Source: CAYLJJ01 sp964384025
GTDB lineage: Bacteria; Myxococcota_A; Bradymonadia; UBA7976; UBA1532
Assembly (NCBI GenBank): GCA_964384025.1
Contig: CAYLJJ010000034.1
Location: 1-56,317, forward strand
Length of the DNA stretch: 56,317 bases
Reading direction: 5' to 3'
Within the stretch, counting starts at the first letter, position 1, and each line of letters opens with the position of its first letter. The notes beneath the pieces were generated by a model. The model saw only the letters and a program-made list of their open reading frames with translations, searched no databases and was not told the DNA's origin. This document shows, in pieces, positions 17,947 through 27,344 of the stretch. The position numbers and the translations under genes are program-made.

Positions 17947-20900
17947 ATGAGATCTTTTTGGATCCTCTCTTTCCTCCTCTTTGCTTGTGATGATGGTAAC
18001 GTCAGCCCTGCCGATCTCAGCGCTCCTCCCACGGACGCGGCTCTTGATCTGGCTGAAGAGCAGAGAGAGCAGGGCATCATCGGTTGTCGAAACAGTGGGG
18101 ATTGTGAAGAGGCTTACTATTGCCTCATCGAGGGGCCACGCATCTCAGGAGAGTGTGAGCTGGGCTGTCGCCTAAGCCCAGACTCCTGCACAGCGAACTC
18201 TCCCCGCAGCTTCTGTGAGGAGGAGAGCCATGAGTGCCAGGAGATGCCCTGTAACGCTGACAACCAGTGCCCCGACTCAGACTACTGTGAGGAGGGAGAG
18301 TGCCTGCCTGGTTGTCGCCTCTCTGCTGGGGCTTGCGCGCCCGTTGAGGGGGTGAACAGGAGCTGTGATCCTGAGAGCCGCAGTTGCCTGCTTCAGTTTG
18401 CTTGCTGTGACCCTCAAAACCGCTGTGAGCTGCTCTTTGAGCATCAGTGCGAGGGGCAACTCTTTGAGGGCCTAGAGAGCTGTCAACCCGATCCATGCAG
18501 CACCCCCTGCACTACCGACGAAGAGTGCTCTGTCTCTGAGTATTGTGGCCCTTTGGAGCGCTGCCTGGAGGGCTGTCGACCCGGTGTTTTGGAGAGCTGT
18601 CCCTCTGATCTCTCCTGTGAAGAGTCCAGCCATCGCTGTCGGCAACGCAGCTGTGAGCACAACTCAGACTGCGATCCTTGGCACTACTGTGAAGCTGGAC
18701 TTTGTCTCGTCGGCTGTCGTCAGGAGCCCGATAACTGCGAGGGGGGATGGCGCTGTGATCTGGAGCACATCTGCCGTGCCTTCTGCTTAGAGGACAGCGA
18801 CTGTGGAGCAGAGGCATATTGTGATCTGGTCGATCAAAGCTGCTTATCCTTCTGCTCTCCTCAAAGCCACCTGCCCTGTCCAGCTGAGCAGCGCTGTGAC
18901 CCTGAGAGCCTGCGTTGCCAACCGGGCTGCGCGGATGATCCTGCCGACATCGAGGGAGATGACAGCGCAGCGCAGGCGAGAGAGGGGATCACTCTTCCTC
19001 TGGAGCGGGTCGCCTGCCCCGCTGATCCTGACTTCCTGGCCTACCCTCTAGAGGAGGGGCAGCGCTTTCAAGCTCAGCTCTCTTCAGATCCCGCCCTGGG
19101 CCAACTCCAGCTGAGGCTCTGGCGTGGAGATGAGCTGTTGGTGGAGTTGGAGGGGCCAGGCGGAGAGAAGCTGCTGGTCTACCCTCCCCAGGGGGCACCT
19201 CCCCTGAGCACAGGGGTCTATCTCCTGAGTATAGAGGGCGCTGCTCGACGGATCCCCTACCGCTTAAACGTGGATATCTCCACCGACGCCTGCTTCCCTG
19301 ATGGCTTGGATCCTCTGGACAACAACAACCAGGGGGCGCGTCAAGCAGGACTGGAGCCCCTGGATGACTTTTTTGATGTATTTGAGGGCAACCTTTGCGC
19401 CCAGGATGAGGACTGGATCTGTTTCCCGATGGGGGATGATGATGGCTTGGAGCTGCGACTTATGGCGCCCGAGAGCTGTGGCCCTATTGCCCTGGAGCTG
19501 TTCAACCTGAGCCGCTTGGCGCTCCTGGGTACAGACTCCCCTGAGGCAAGCATCACCGAGGCAGAGATCAGCCCTGAAGGGCTGCTCTACAGTTGGGAGC
19601 GAGGCCCTACTGGAGATGCATTTGTCGCAGGACAGCACTGCCTACGCCTTCGCCCTCAGGGAGAGGAGGCCAGCTGTGAGGGCTATGACCTGACCCTTAT
19701 CTTTCACCGTCGTAGCCTCTACTGCACAGATCAGGTGGAGCCCAATGATCATCTAGCTGAGGCTCTACATCTAGATCACAGCGGCCCCATGGCCGACTTC
19801 AATGGCCGCCTCCCCGCCAACCTGGATCTTCAGGTCCCCCTGAGCCTGCGTATCTGTCCAGGAGATCTGGACCTCTACCGCTTTGAGGCTGATCCCCACG
19901 ACGCGCTGCGCGCTTGGGCCATCGCGGGGGCTGATTTAGAGGGGGAGCTGCGCCTGATTTTCCTGGATGCAGAGGGGCAAGAGCGGGGGGATGCAGCTGG
20001 GGTTAACGCCACACCCAGGAACCCAGAGCAGGCCCTGGCCCTGGCGGGGCGCAACGGCGGGGAGTTCTATCTGAAGGTGGAAGGAGGAGAGCAGAGCGTG
20101 GGCGATTATGAACTCTACCTTAGGCGGGACTCTGGCGCCGAGGGCTGCGTAAGAGATCTACACGAACCTCGTGACCGCAATGACTTGCCGATCCGCGCAG
20201 TAGAGCTGCGTGAGGTAGAGCCTGATCGTTTCCAACTCAGCAATGGCAGCATCTGTCACCCTGAGGGGATCCAAGATGAGGATTGGTATCGCTTCCCTGT
20301 AGAGGAGGCGATGAGCCGCCTCTGTATCGGTGCTCGCTTCCGGCATCGAGATGGAGATCTAAGCTTACAAGTGTTCCGAGGGGGACAGATCGTCGGGGAG
20401 CAGGCCTGTGTACAGCATGTGGATTGTATTCCTGAGCCTGATCCCTTTAATCCGAGCCCACCTGAGCTTGCAGAAGCGGCCTGTATCAATAACAGTTGCC
20501 AGCTCCCCATAGTTCAATCAGATGCCCGCTATGATGGAGAGTATATCGCCATCCCTCGCTCTGAAGTCCAGGAGGGAGAGTACCTCTTGCGGGTCAAAGG
20601 GGCGGAGAACAACTACGATCTCAGCGTTACTCGCGCGCTCTTTAGCCCCGACTGTGAACCTGACTGGCAGGAGCGCAGAGAGCCCAATGATGATCCACGC
20701 CGAGCGACAGAGCTGGGCTCAGGTCGCGCGATGATCTGTGATGCTTGGATCTGTGAGCATGAGCAGGACTGGGGAGACTGGTATGCTATTGAGGTTCCTG
20801 CCCATCATGAGGGCAGCGTGGGGGTTGATCGCAGCGTCCATCTCTCTTTTAGCCCTCACGATGACGGTCTCTTACTCCTCAGCGCTGTAGATGAAATGGG

Positions 20901-21147
20901 GCGCCTCGTAGAGAGCTTTGAGCTGAGCACCAACGCACAATGCATCAACATCCGAGGTGGCGCTCTGCCTCAGCGGGTCTTCTTGGGGATCAGCGCAGAC
21001 TCCATCGTCGATGATGGAGACCATCGGATCGACTACAGCCTGCAAATCCTACCTGTAGATCTGGATCGTGATGAGCGAGGGGCCTGTGACGCGCTCAATG
21101 AGGGCCTCTTCTCATATATCACCTGGCCTACTTTTGAGTTGGAGTAG
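17947..21147 (+). CDS. Large cysteine-rich lipoprotein with PPC-like domains
   Basis: A 1,066-residue lipoprotein (lipobox LLFAC, Cys near residue 14). Residues about 45-330 are cysteine-rich, with six or more modules of the form C-x5-DC-x5-YC-x4-C-x2-GC, probably disulphide-bonded. The rest holds repeated beta-sandwich segments, each with an E-P-N-D-(D/H)-x-x-x-A motif or a variant and ending DY-x-L, typical of bacterial pre-peptidase C-terminal (PPC) domains, which usually serve substrate or surface binding. No protease domain is present. The start is ATG at 17947, with no strong Shine-Dalgarno. Its stop lies three bases before gltX, so the two are likely co-transcribed, although they have no obvious shared job. 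Confidence 0.75.
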   Translation: MRSFWILSFLLFACDDGNVSPADLSAPPTDAALDLAEEQREQGIIGCRNSGDCEEAYYCLIEGPRISGECELGCRLSPDSCTANSPRSFCEEESHECQEMPCNADNQCPDSDYCEEGECLPGCRLSAGACAPVEGVNRSCDPESRSCLLQFACCDPQNRCELLFEHQCEGQLFEGLESCQPDPCSTPCTTDEECSVSEYCGPLERCLEGCRPGVLESCPSDLSCEESSHRCRQRSCEHNSDCDPWHYCEAGLCLVGCRQEPDNCEGGWRCDLEHICRAFCLEDSDCGAEAYCDLVDQSCLSFCSPQSHLPCPAEQRCDPESLRCQPGCADDPADIEGDDSAAQAREGITLPLERVACPADPDFLAYPLEEGQRFQAQLSSDPALGQLQLRLWRGDELLVELEGPGGEKLLVYPPQGAPPLSTGVYLLSIEGAARRIPYRLNVDISTDACFPDGLDPLDNNNQGARQAGLEPLDDFFDVFEGNLCAQDEDWICFPMGDDDGLELRLMAPESCGPIALELFNLSRLALLGTDSPEASITEAEISPEGLLYSWERGPTGDAFVAGQHCLRLRPQGEEASCEGYDLTLIFHRRSLYCTDQVEPNDHLAEALHLDHSGPMADFNGRLPANLDLQVPLSLRICPGDLDLYRFEADPHDALRAWAIAGADLEGELRLIFLDAEGQERGDAAGVNATPRNPEQALALAGRNGGEFYLKVEGGEQSVGDYELYLRRDSGAEGCVRDLHEPRDRNDLPIRAVELREVEPDRFQLSNGSICHPEGIQDEDWYRFPVEEAMSRLCIGARFRHRDGDLSLQVFRGGQIVGEQACVQHVDCIPEPDPFNPSPPELAEAACINNSCQLPIVQSDARYDGEYIAIPRSEVQEGEYLLRVKGAENNYDLSVTRALFSPDCEPDWQERREPNDDPRRATELGSGRAMICDAWICEHEQDWGDWYAIEVPAHHEGSVGVDRSVHLSFSPHDDGLLLLSAVDEMGRLVESFELSTNAQCINIRGGALPQRVFLGISADSIVDDGDHRIDYSLQILPVDLDRDERGACDALNEGLFSYITWPTFELE

Positions 21148-21150
21148 AGA

Positions 21151-22650
21151 GTGCGCACTCGCATCGCCCCTTCCCCTACGGGAGATCCCCACGTCGGGAC
21201 CGCCTATATCGCCCTGTTCAACTACTGCTTGGCGCGAGCCCACGGTGGAGAGTTTATCCTCCGCATCGAGGACACCGATCAGGCTCGCAGCAGCCGGGCC
21301 TCTGAGGAGCAGATCCTCAACTCCCTGCGTTGGTTGGGCCTAGAATGGGATGAGGGTCCCGACATTGGCGGCCCTTATGGCCCCTACCGCCAGAGCGAGC
21401 GGACGGAGATCTATCAAGCCCATATCCAACCTCTACTGGAATCGGGTGAGGCTTTTCACTGCTTCTGTACAGCGGATCGGCTCAGTCAGCTCCGTAAAGA
21501 GCAGATGGCGGCCAAGAGCCCTCGTATGGGCTATGACGCTCACTGCCTGGCTCTGAGCGCTGAGGAGGTGCAGGCCCGATTGGAGGCGGGGGAGGAGCAT
21601 GTTATCCGCCTTAAGGTGCCCCGAGAGGGCAAATGTGTCATAGATGACGCGCTGCGGGAGAAGATTGAGATCGCCTGGGATGAAGTAGATATGCAGGTGC
21701 TCATCAAATCCGATGGCCTGCCTACCTACCATTTCGCCAATGTCGTCGATGACCATCTTATGGGGATCACCCATGTGATGCGGGGGGAGGAGTGGATCAG
21801 CTCTGCCCCCAAGCATCTGCTGCTCTATAAAGCTCTGGGCTGGGAGCCTCCTGAGCTGATCCACCTGCCCCTACTGCGCAACCCGGACAAGAGCAAGCTG
21901 AGCAAGCGCAAGAACCCCACGAGCATCCTTTATTACCAGCGCATGGGCTTTCTGCCTGAGGCCCTACTGAACTATCTGGGGCGGATGGCTTGGTCGATGC
22001 CTGATGAAGAGGAGAAGTTTGGGCTCTCGGAGATGATGGAGCGCTTCACCTTAGATCGCATCTCCCTGGGAGGACCGATCTTTGATCAGGCCAAGCTGAG
22101 CTGGCTGAATGGTCGCTGGATTCGCGAAGAGTTGGATGATGAGACCTTCGCTGAGCGGACGATGGCTTGGGCGCTCAATTCGGACTATATGAAAGCCTTG
22201 ATTCCTTTGGTGAAGGTGCGCGCCGAGCGCCTCAGCGACCTTGGCCCGATGGTGAGTCACTTTTTCGCTGGGCTCCTTGACCTCAGCCCTGAGGCTTTAA
22301 GTCATAAGAAGCTGGATCCCAAGAGCGTTCAGCGGGTTTTGATCTTCGCTCAATGGCAGCTTGAGGCGAGCCCTGCTTGGGAAGCGGGGTTGATCGAAGA
22401 GGCCCTCAAGCGAGCAGCAGGGATGTTGGGGCTTAAGCTGAGGGAGTTTCTGCGACCCCTCTTTATCGCCATCTCGGGGAAGGCGGTCTCCACGCCGCTC
22501 TATCAGAGCATGGAGATTTTAGGGAAAGATCTCAGTTTGATGCGCATACGTCAGGCGGCGATCTCTCTAGGACCGGTTGGTAAGAAGGCGGAGAAGAGGC
22601 TCAAGAAGAGCTATGATGCCGCCTTAAAAGCACTTGCTGCATCTGAATGA
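21151..22650 (+). CDS. gltX: Glutamyl-tRNA synthetase
   Basis: A 499-residue class I aminoacyl-tRNA synthetase charging tRNA-Glu in the cytoplasm. The N-terminus carries RIAPSPTGDPHVGTAY, in which HVGT stands for the HIGH signature, followed by RIEDTDQARS. The KMSKS loop appears as KLSKRK about 255 residues in. The C-terminal anticodon-binding region is complete and slightly longer than the usual 470 residues. The start is GTG at 21151, with GGAG (inside the end of the previous gene) about seven bases upstream. The tight spacing puts an essential translation gene behind a surface lipoprotein. The family includes non-discriminating forms that also charge tRNA-Gln; the sequence alone does not tell me which this is. 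Confidence 0.97.
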   Translation: MRTRIAPSPTGDPHVGTAYIALFNYCLARAHGGEFILRIEDTDQARSSRASEEQILNSLRWLGLEWDEGPDIGGPYGPYRQSERTEIYQAHIQPLLESGEAFHCFCTADRLSQLRKEQMAAKSPRMGYDAHCLALSAEEVQARLEAGEEHVIRLKVPREGKCVIDDALREKIEIAWDEVDMQVLIKSDGLPTYHFANVVDDHLMGITHVMRGEEWISSAPKHLLLYKALGWEPPELIHLPLLRNPDKSKLSKRKNPTSILYYQRMGFLPEALLNYLGRMAWSMPDEEEKFGLSEMMERFTLDRISLGGPIFDQAKLSWLNGRWIREELDDETFAERTMAWALNSDYMKALIPLVKVRAERLSDLGPMVSHFFAGLLDLSPEALSHKKLDPKSVQRVLIFAQWQLEASPAWEAGLIEEALKRAAGMLGLKLREFLRPLFIAISGKAVSTPLYQSMEILGKDLSLMRIRQAAISLGPVGKKAEKRLKKSYDAALKALAASE

Positions 22651-23284
22651 CTCTTGTGCGTAGATGATGGTAATATTAAGAATGTGGTGATCAACAACAA
22701 TTGTTTCTTGTTTGCATATTGTGAACAAGGTTCCATGTTGCATCGATATAGTTCTCTCACCAAAAATGGCCGATTTATGAATAAACCACAAAATCTTCCA
22801 GTGTAATGTACAGTTCAAGCATTCAATATGGTTGGTTATTCCAAGGTTTCTAGCTGTCGTATTACTTTTTTATATAGAGCGATCACATCACAAAATTCAA
22901 AAAAATATTATCATAAACAACGGCATATACATTCTATCCTTAAATAGATTTCTTCAGTGAGGATTTACGTATAAATCAACAATATTTTTGCCATTTACGA
23001 TAAAACCCGGCCGTATTTATCGTTTTCTGTCCCTATTTCTGACAAATAACCGTGTTCATTGCATTTAGCTGTTAACCGCCCCAATTCTTTTGTGCTGCCT
23101 TATTTAAACGCTCTAGCCCAGCCCATCCCGTCCAGAATTTGGCCGTTTATTTAGCTTAAAAACAGCATGGTCGATCTCATATCTCCTTGAAATCTAAGAG
23201 AAGGCGTTATCGATTTGCCCTTTGGTTTGGCTTCTTGACAAAACTCAAACCGGAGGAGTTGATGGGACGCCGTTCGCCCTGGAA
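22651..23284. other. AT-rich intergenic stretch, probable scar
   Basis: About 630 bases with clearly higher AT content than the flanking genes. I find no convincing gene. A minus-strand frame at 22624-22818 (64 residues, Cys/His-containing) could be a mobile-element remnant, but I cannot match it to a family. The stretch contains the inverted repeat at 22997-23023 and leads into dispersed repeat copy A. Confidence 0.5.
22997..23023. repeat. Inverted repeat, possible gltX-side terminator
   Basis: Perfect eight-base arms ACGATAAA and TTTATCGT flank an 11-base GC-rich centre, and TTTT overlaps the end of the second arm. The stem is AT-rich and sits about 350 bases after gltX. A terminator or a mobile-element end are both possible. 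Confidence 0.3.
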
Positions 23285-23396
23285 AGAGGAGGTCTATCTT
23301 CGGAGTGCTGACAGCGGAGGATTTTTAAAACATCAAGCACACACACATACTTTCTGGAGGTTGCTTGAAATTCTTATGCTCTTGAGCTACTCCTCC
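23285..23396. repeat. Dispersed repeat, copy A
   Basis: About 110 bases that match 46325-46433 in the same orientation. Shared blocks include GTCTATCTTC, CATCAAGCACACA (ATCAAACACACA in copy B), ATACTTTCTGG, GCTTGAA, ATGCT, GAGC and CTCCTC. Similarity seems to continue weakly past the end (CCCAT..AGTA..GCT). Copy A ends 29 bases before the FKBP gene, so it may carry that gene's promoter. I cannot name the element. Confidence 0.6.
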
Positions 23397-23425
23397 CTGA
23401 GACCCCATTTAAGTAAGGCAGCTCA

Positions 23426-24091
23426 ATGCAGAACCTGCTCTCTATTTTCATCGCTGCAGCGCTCATGCTACCCAGCCTCTCGACCGCGCAGCCCCTAAAC
23501 ACTGATGACGAGAAGCTGCTCTACACAATCGGCCTCTCCCTTGCGCAAAACCTGACTATGTTTGAGCTGAGCCCAGCCGAGTTTGCTCTGGTTCAACGTG
23601 GAATGAACGACAAATTTAATAACAAGCCACAGCTCAAGCTGGAGGAGTGGGGTCCTAAGCTCCAAGCCTTTGCCCAAGCACGGGTTGCAATTCGAAGCAA
23701 GAAGGAGAGCGAGAAGGGCAAGGCGTTCTTGGATGCTGCGGCCAAGGAGCCTGGCGCCGAGCAGACCGCATCGGGCTTGGTGTTCAAGAGCATCAAAGCG
23801 GGAACTGGTAAGTTCCCGACCACCAAGGACAAGGTTGAGGTGCATTACCGCGGTACGCTCACCGATGGCACTGAATTTGACAGCTCATATGCCCGCAACG
23901 CGCCGGCCAAGTTCCCACTCGGTGGCGTGGTGAAGTGTTGGCAAGAGGGGCTGCAGAAAATGAAGGTGGGGGGCAAAGCGCGCCTTGTTTGCCCCGCCTC
24001 GATCGCCTACGGTGACCGCGGTGCACCGCCCAAGATTGGACCTGGCGCGACCTTGGTGTTCGAGGTTGAGCTTCTAAACATCATCGAGTAG
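23426..24091 (+). CDS. Exported FKBP-type peptidyl-prolyl isomerase
   Basis: A 221-residue protein with a signal peptide (cleavage near STA-QP), so periplasmic. Residues about 25-105 form the FKBP N-terminal helical dimerisation region, with an AKEPG-type linker. Residues about 115-221 form the FKBP catalytic domain, including HYRGTLTDGTEFDSS, the GVVKCWQEGLQKMKVGGKA segment, IAYGDRG and a final FEVELL. This is the FkpA/Mip arrangement, which accelerates proline isomerisation and assists folding of envelope proteins. Its codon choice (strong G/C third positions, few of the CTC and GAG runs of its neighbours) differs somewhat from flanking genes. It is isolated between an AT-rich scar and a kinase remnant, suggesting acquisition. 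Confidence 0.92.
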   Translation: MQNLLSIFIAAALMLPSLSTAQPLNTDDEKLLYTIGLSLAQNLTMFELSPAEFALVQRGMNDKFNNKPQLKLEEWGPKLQAFAQARVAIRSKKESEKGKAFLDAAAKEPGAEQTASGLVFKSIKAGTGKFPTTKDKVEVHYRGTLTDGTEFDSSYARNAPAKFPLGGVVKCWQEGLQKMKVGGKARLVCPASIAYGDRGAPPKIGPGATLVFEVELLNIIE

Positions 24092-24268
24092 CCCAGCTGC
24101 CAACTGAGGAACTGGGTCTTCACAGAGCCTCCTTAGCGCTCTCCGAAGCTTCGTTCAGGCATTCGAGTTCGTATTGGTGTAAAAAATTTACTGTTAGATC
24201 GAGATCGAACGAAAATGGTCTATGTGAACAGATATGTTTTGGAGAGTTGTTCCAGGGTGAAAAAACTC

Positions 24269-25018
24269 TCAATCAACCTTGTTTTCTGCTTGCCGACGCG
24301 CGGTGATATCTTGGTGCGTTCCCACCCGGTATAGCTCTTGACCGGATTCATCATAGATGCTGTGCCAGCGATTATGCATCACCCCAATCTCACCATTGGG
24401 TCGAAAAAAGCGAAACTCGTGCTCCGTGAGCGCCTGTCCTGCCTGCGCGGCTTCCATCGCTTCGAAGACGATGACATGGTCGTCAGGGTGGATGATCGAG
24501 AACGCAAGCTCAGCTGTGATCGGCTCTGGCATCCGACCCAGCAGCCGCCAACTTGCATCGGACCAATGAATCTCGTCAGAGACGAGGTCATATCTCCAAG
24601 AGCCCAGGCGTGCATTTCGCTGAATATCGCTCAGATCACGCTTGGCCTGGTTCAGATTACGCACCGCTAACATGGTCGTAAGCTGGTTAGCAATTCGGCG
24701 CCCGATCTGTTGGAAGAGCCAACGCGCTTGCTCGCTCCAGCGTGTATCGTCGCATCGATGCAGACCGATAATCCAAGGCTTGCCCACGCCTGGGTAGATG
24801 GCTTGATACATCGACATACGGATCGAGAAGCGCTCGAAGAGCGGCGCTAGATCCGCGTTGGCCCCTCAGTGCCACGCAGGATCGGAGCGTCCGCGTTGAG
24901 CAACATCTCCCAGGCGTCATCGGCATCAGTTCCCCTGTACAAAGGCGCTAGGCCAAGCTGTACCTGTCCGCTCCATAGAAACGTGCCGATTGGCGGCGCT
25001 TGGATCGCAAGGGTGGTA
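24269..25018 (-). pseudogene. Remnant of a GAF/PAS sensor kinase
   Basis: The open part (182 codons from 24817) encodes the end of a GAF-like domain (PWIIGLHRCDD, then RWLFQQIGRRIANQL) and a complete PAS fold (LGSWRYDLVSDEIHWSD, then IHPDDH, HEFRFFRPNGE, VGTHQDITARRQAE). It then stops, with no histidine-kinase domains. Upstream, the homologous reading continues in another frame past a TGA near 24868 (AIQAPPIGTF, LYRGTDADDAWEML) to about 25018, where coding character ends close to the neighbouring transglutaminase gene. Both ends and the frame are therefore damaged. A short functional PAS protein starting at 24817 is possible but less likely. Confidence 0.65.
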
Positions 25019-25065
25019 TATCCAACGCCAAGGCTATAAAGCTTTCTTGGGTATCGTTACTCTCT

Positions 25066-26553
25066 TCACTGAGGTTCAAGATGGATTTGAAGCTGTCCCA
25101 TCACCTGAAGCAGCTCAGGTTGTCGCTTTAGGCCCTCGCTCAACAGACGAATATGCCCTCGATCTACAGGCATCTGTCCCCAGCTTGGATCCACGCTGAC
25201 CCAGCCCTCACTTCCTAAAACCTCATTCCAGGCGTGGTAGCCAAAGCGCCCCTTTTGATAGACCAAACCCAGGTTTAGGCGCGCTGGGATCCCTAGGCTG
25301 CGAGCCAGGGCCAAGAAGAGAGCAGCGTGCTCTGTACAATCACCCTGCCGATTTTTTAACACCTCCAGAGCGCTGGGGACCCCCACTACCATCTCCTCCT
25401 CTAAGCTCTCATCAACCCACTCCATCAGGCGTCGCGCAGCGCTCAGGCTCTCCTGAGCCCCAGCCGCTGCCGCCAGAGCCGCGGCTCGAATATCGGGGTG
25501 TTGAGATTGGATTAGGGCGCTGGCCTCTAAGCTGCCAGGGGGAGCTTCTGATGGTTCCACCGGCAACAGTAAGCCTTCACCCAGAGGCTCTCGACGGATC
25601 TCCAGAAACTCGCCGTTCCAGTGTTGACGACGATCCTCCAGCTCAAATGCGCTGAGATCCGCTCCTGAGAGCCTGAGGCGCAGCAGTGGACGCCCGTCCA
25701 TATGAGGAGGTAGGCCCGCGACCGGGATCATCGTCGCCTCCATCAGATCCGCTCCTCCACTGCGACGGGCCAAGGCCAAACCCCAGCGGGCCTCAGTTCG
25801 GCTTACCCGCTCCGCTGTCACCCCCATCCCCAACTCTTGACGTAGGATCTCTCCGCGCTGGTTGATCCAAGCATTCAATTTAACCCCGGCCAGCTCGCTG
25901 CGAAGCTGAACCACGCTTAACTCCTGACCCATGATCTGGAGCCTCGTGGGGCCGATCACCTTCACCTTCAGCGCTTGTCCTTGTTGGCTGAGGGGATCAA
26001 AGAGAGAAGCTTTAAAGAGAGCACCAGGACTCAGATCTCCTCGACTGAGGAGAGGACCTAAGTTGGAGCGCAATACAGGAGGGGCGCTCAAGGGCAGATG
26101 GCGATGGATCTCCTGATCTCCGGTGTGGATAAGCAGCCGAAGCCCAGTCGCATCAATCTGCCCCTCTCCCCTCAGCTCGGTAGAATCCGCTTGAGCGCTG
26201 AAGTCGAAGCGCTTCACCTGGAAGCTTAAATCCAGATCTGCCCCAAGGTTCACCTCCACTCGTAGATCATCTCCCAGCGCCTTGAGGCGCAATACGCTGC
26301 GCTGCTCAAAGCGATAGCCCCCCTCACGCGCGCTCTTGCTGAGCTGTATCAGCCCCACCTGTGTGCCTCGAAAAGAGAGCGCCATCCACTCCTCTCCCAT
26401 CTGTATCTCAGCGCTGGGATCTGTCAGGAGAGCCTCTTCTGAGATTGTTGGAGCGCGGCTCCCTTTATATTGAAACCAGAGGAGGAGGGTGAAGCTCAGG
26501 AGGCCAAAAAGTCCCAAAAGATTCCGGGCTGTGGAGAGGCAATTGAGTGGCAT
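25066..26553 (-). CDS. Membrane-anchored transglutaminase-like protein
   Basis: A 495-residue protein. An N-terminal membrane helix (about residues 10-27) is followed by a long beta-rich region of unknown fold (30-330). The C-terminal transglutaminase-like domain carries the catalytic triad: Cys 406 in GDCTEHA, His 440 in YHAWNEV and Asp 455 in SVDPSWG. Bacterial members of this family act as proteases, amidases or cross-linking enzymes; the substrate is not predictable here. It is expected to face the periplasm. It starts 17 bases after the barrel-like gene and closes the minus-strand set that begins at 31967, suggesting that it acts on or with those lipoproteins. Confidence 0.85.
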   Translation of the reverse strand: MPLNCLSTARNLLGLFGLLSFTLLLWFQYKGSRAPTISEEALLTDPSAEIQMGEEWMALSFRGTQVGLIQLSKSAREGGYRFEQRSVLRLKALGDDLRVEVNLGADLDLSFQVKRFDFSAQADSTELRGEGQIDATGLRLLIHTGDQEIHRHLPLSAPPVLRSNLGPLLSRGDLSPGALFKASLFDPLSQQGQALKVKVIGPTRLQIMGQELSVVQLRSELAGVKLNAWINQRGEILRQELGMGVTAERVSRTEARWGLALARRSGGADLMEATMIPVAGLPPHMDGRPLLRLRLSGADLSAFELEDRRQHWNGEFLEIRREPLGEGLLLPVEPSEAPPGSLEASALIQSQHPDIRAAALAAAAGAQESLSAARRLMEWVDESLEEEMVVGVPSALEVLKNRQGDCTEHAALFLALARSLGIPARLNLGLVYQKGRFGYHAWNEVLGSEGWVSVDPSWGQMPVDRGHIRLLSEGLKRQPELLQVMGQLQIHLEPQ

Positions 26554-26570
26554 CTATCTTGAGAGATCTC

Positions 26571-27344
26571 TTAGAACTGAATCACATTGGATACACACCA
26601 ACCCAGGCCTGAGAGATCACTGCTGCCCAAACGCGCGCCTTCAGCACCAAATTCGATCTCAGGGAGCCAGTCATAGTTCAGCTCTACGCTGAGCCCCAAA
26701 CCAAAACTGGAGTTCTTAAGCTTGGGTATCAAGCTGGAGTGAATGGGGAGAAAGATCAGCCCCAGGGCAGCGCTGGCCCCCCAGCTGTTCTCTTCAGCCA
26801 ATAGACTTTCTTCGCCCTGCTCAAACTCCATCTCCAACCAGTGATAAGCGGGACCCAAACGAGCCTGCATCAGAAGCGGACCGATCAAAGCACGGCGGTA
26901 GTTCAGCTGAAGCGTGAGGGCGTTATCCCTGAGACGGGTATCGATCCATTGATAGAGCTTCCCCTCTCTTGAAGCACCGCTCCAGCTCAGATCAAGGTAA
27001 AGGTCTTCAAAAACACGCGAACCTACGCTCAATTCCGTTTTACCTAGATAGGGAGACTCCAAGAGTGCCGCTGTCTCTCCCTCAGGCAGATGGCGCATCC
27101 CCAAACGCAGATTTATATGGGTACCTGGCCGCTTGATGAGCATCTCCGGGCTCTTGGGCTCAGAGCGAGGACCCTGGGGTAGAGGGAAAGGAGGCATCAA
27201 AACCTCTCCGCTGGGCGTATTGACGGGGATCTTGGCTGAGGGAAGCAGAGGGGTCTTGAGTGGTGCTGAGCTGGGCGCTGAGGCAGGGAGAGGTTGAGCT
27301 ACAGCTAAGTTGAGGCTTAGGAGGAGAAGCAGTGAGGTTCTCAT
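26571..27344 (-). CDS. Exported barrel-like outer-membrane protein
   Basis: A 257-residue protein with a signal peptide (MRTSLLLLLSLNLAVA), a Pro/Ser/Ala-rich linker to about residue 65, and then about 190 residues of alternating hydrophobic/polar strands ending in aromatic-rich V-I-Q-F. This is typical of an eight-to-ten-strand outer-membrane barrel. I do not recognise a named family. It overlaps the upstream lipoprotein gene by four bases and lies 17 bases before the transglutaminase gene. It may anchor the lipoproteins of the operon; this is inference. Confidence 0.6.
   Translation of the reverse strand: MRTSLLLLLSLNLAVAQPLPASAPSSAPLKTPLLPSAKIPVNTPSGEVLMPPFPLPQGPRSEPKSPEMLIKRPGTHINLRLGMRHLPEGETAALLESPYLGKTELSVGSRVFEDLYLDLSWSGASREGKLYQWIDTRLRDNALTLQLNYRRALIGPLLMQARLGPAYHWLEMEFEQGEESLLAEENSWGASAALGLIFLPIHSSLIPKLKNSSFGLGLSVELNYDWLPEIEFGAEGARLGSSDLSGLGWCVSNVIQF

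Noticed and set aside
23187..23498. Open frame of 103 codons upstream of the FKBP gene
   Set aside because: It runs through the dispersed repeat and has the composition of non-coding DNA. Part of it resembles the frame in copy B only because the DNA itself is repeated.
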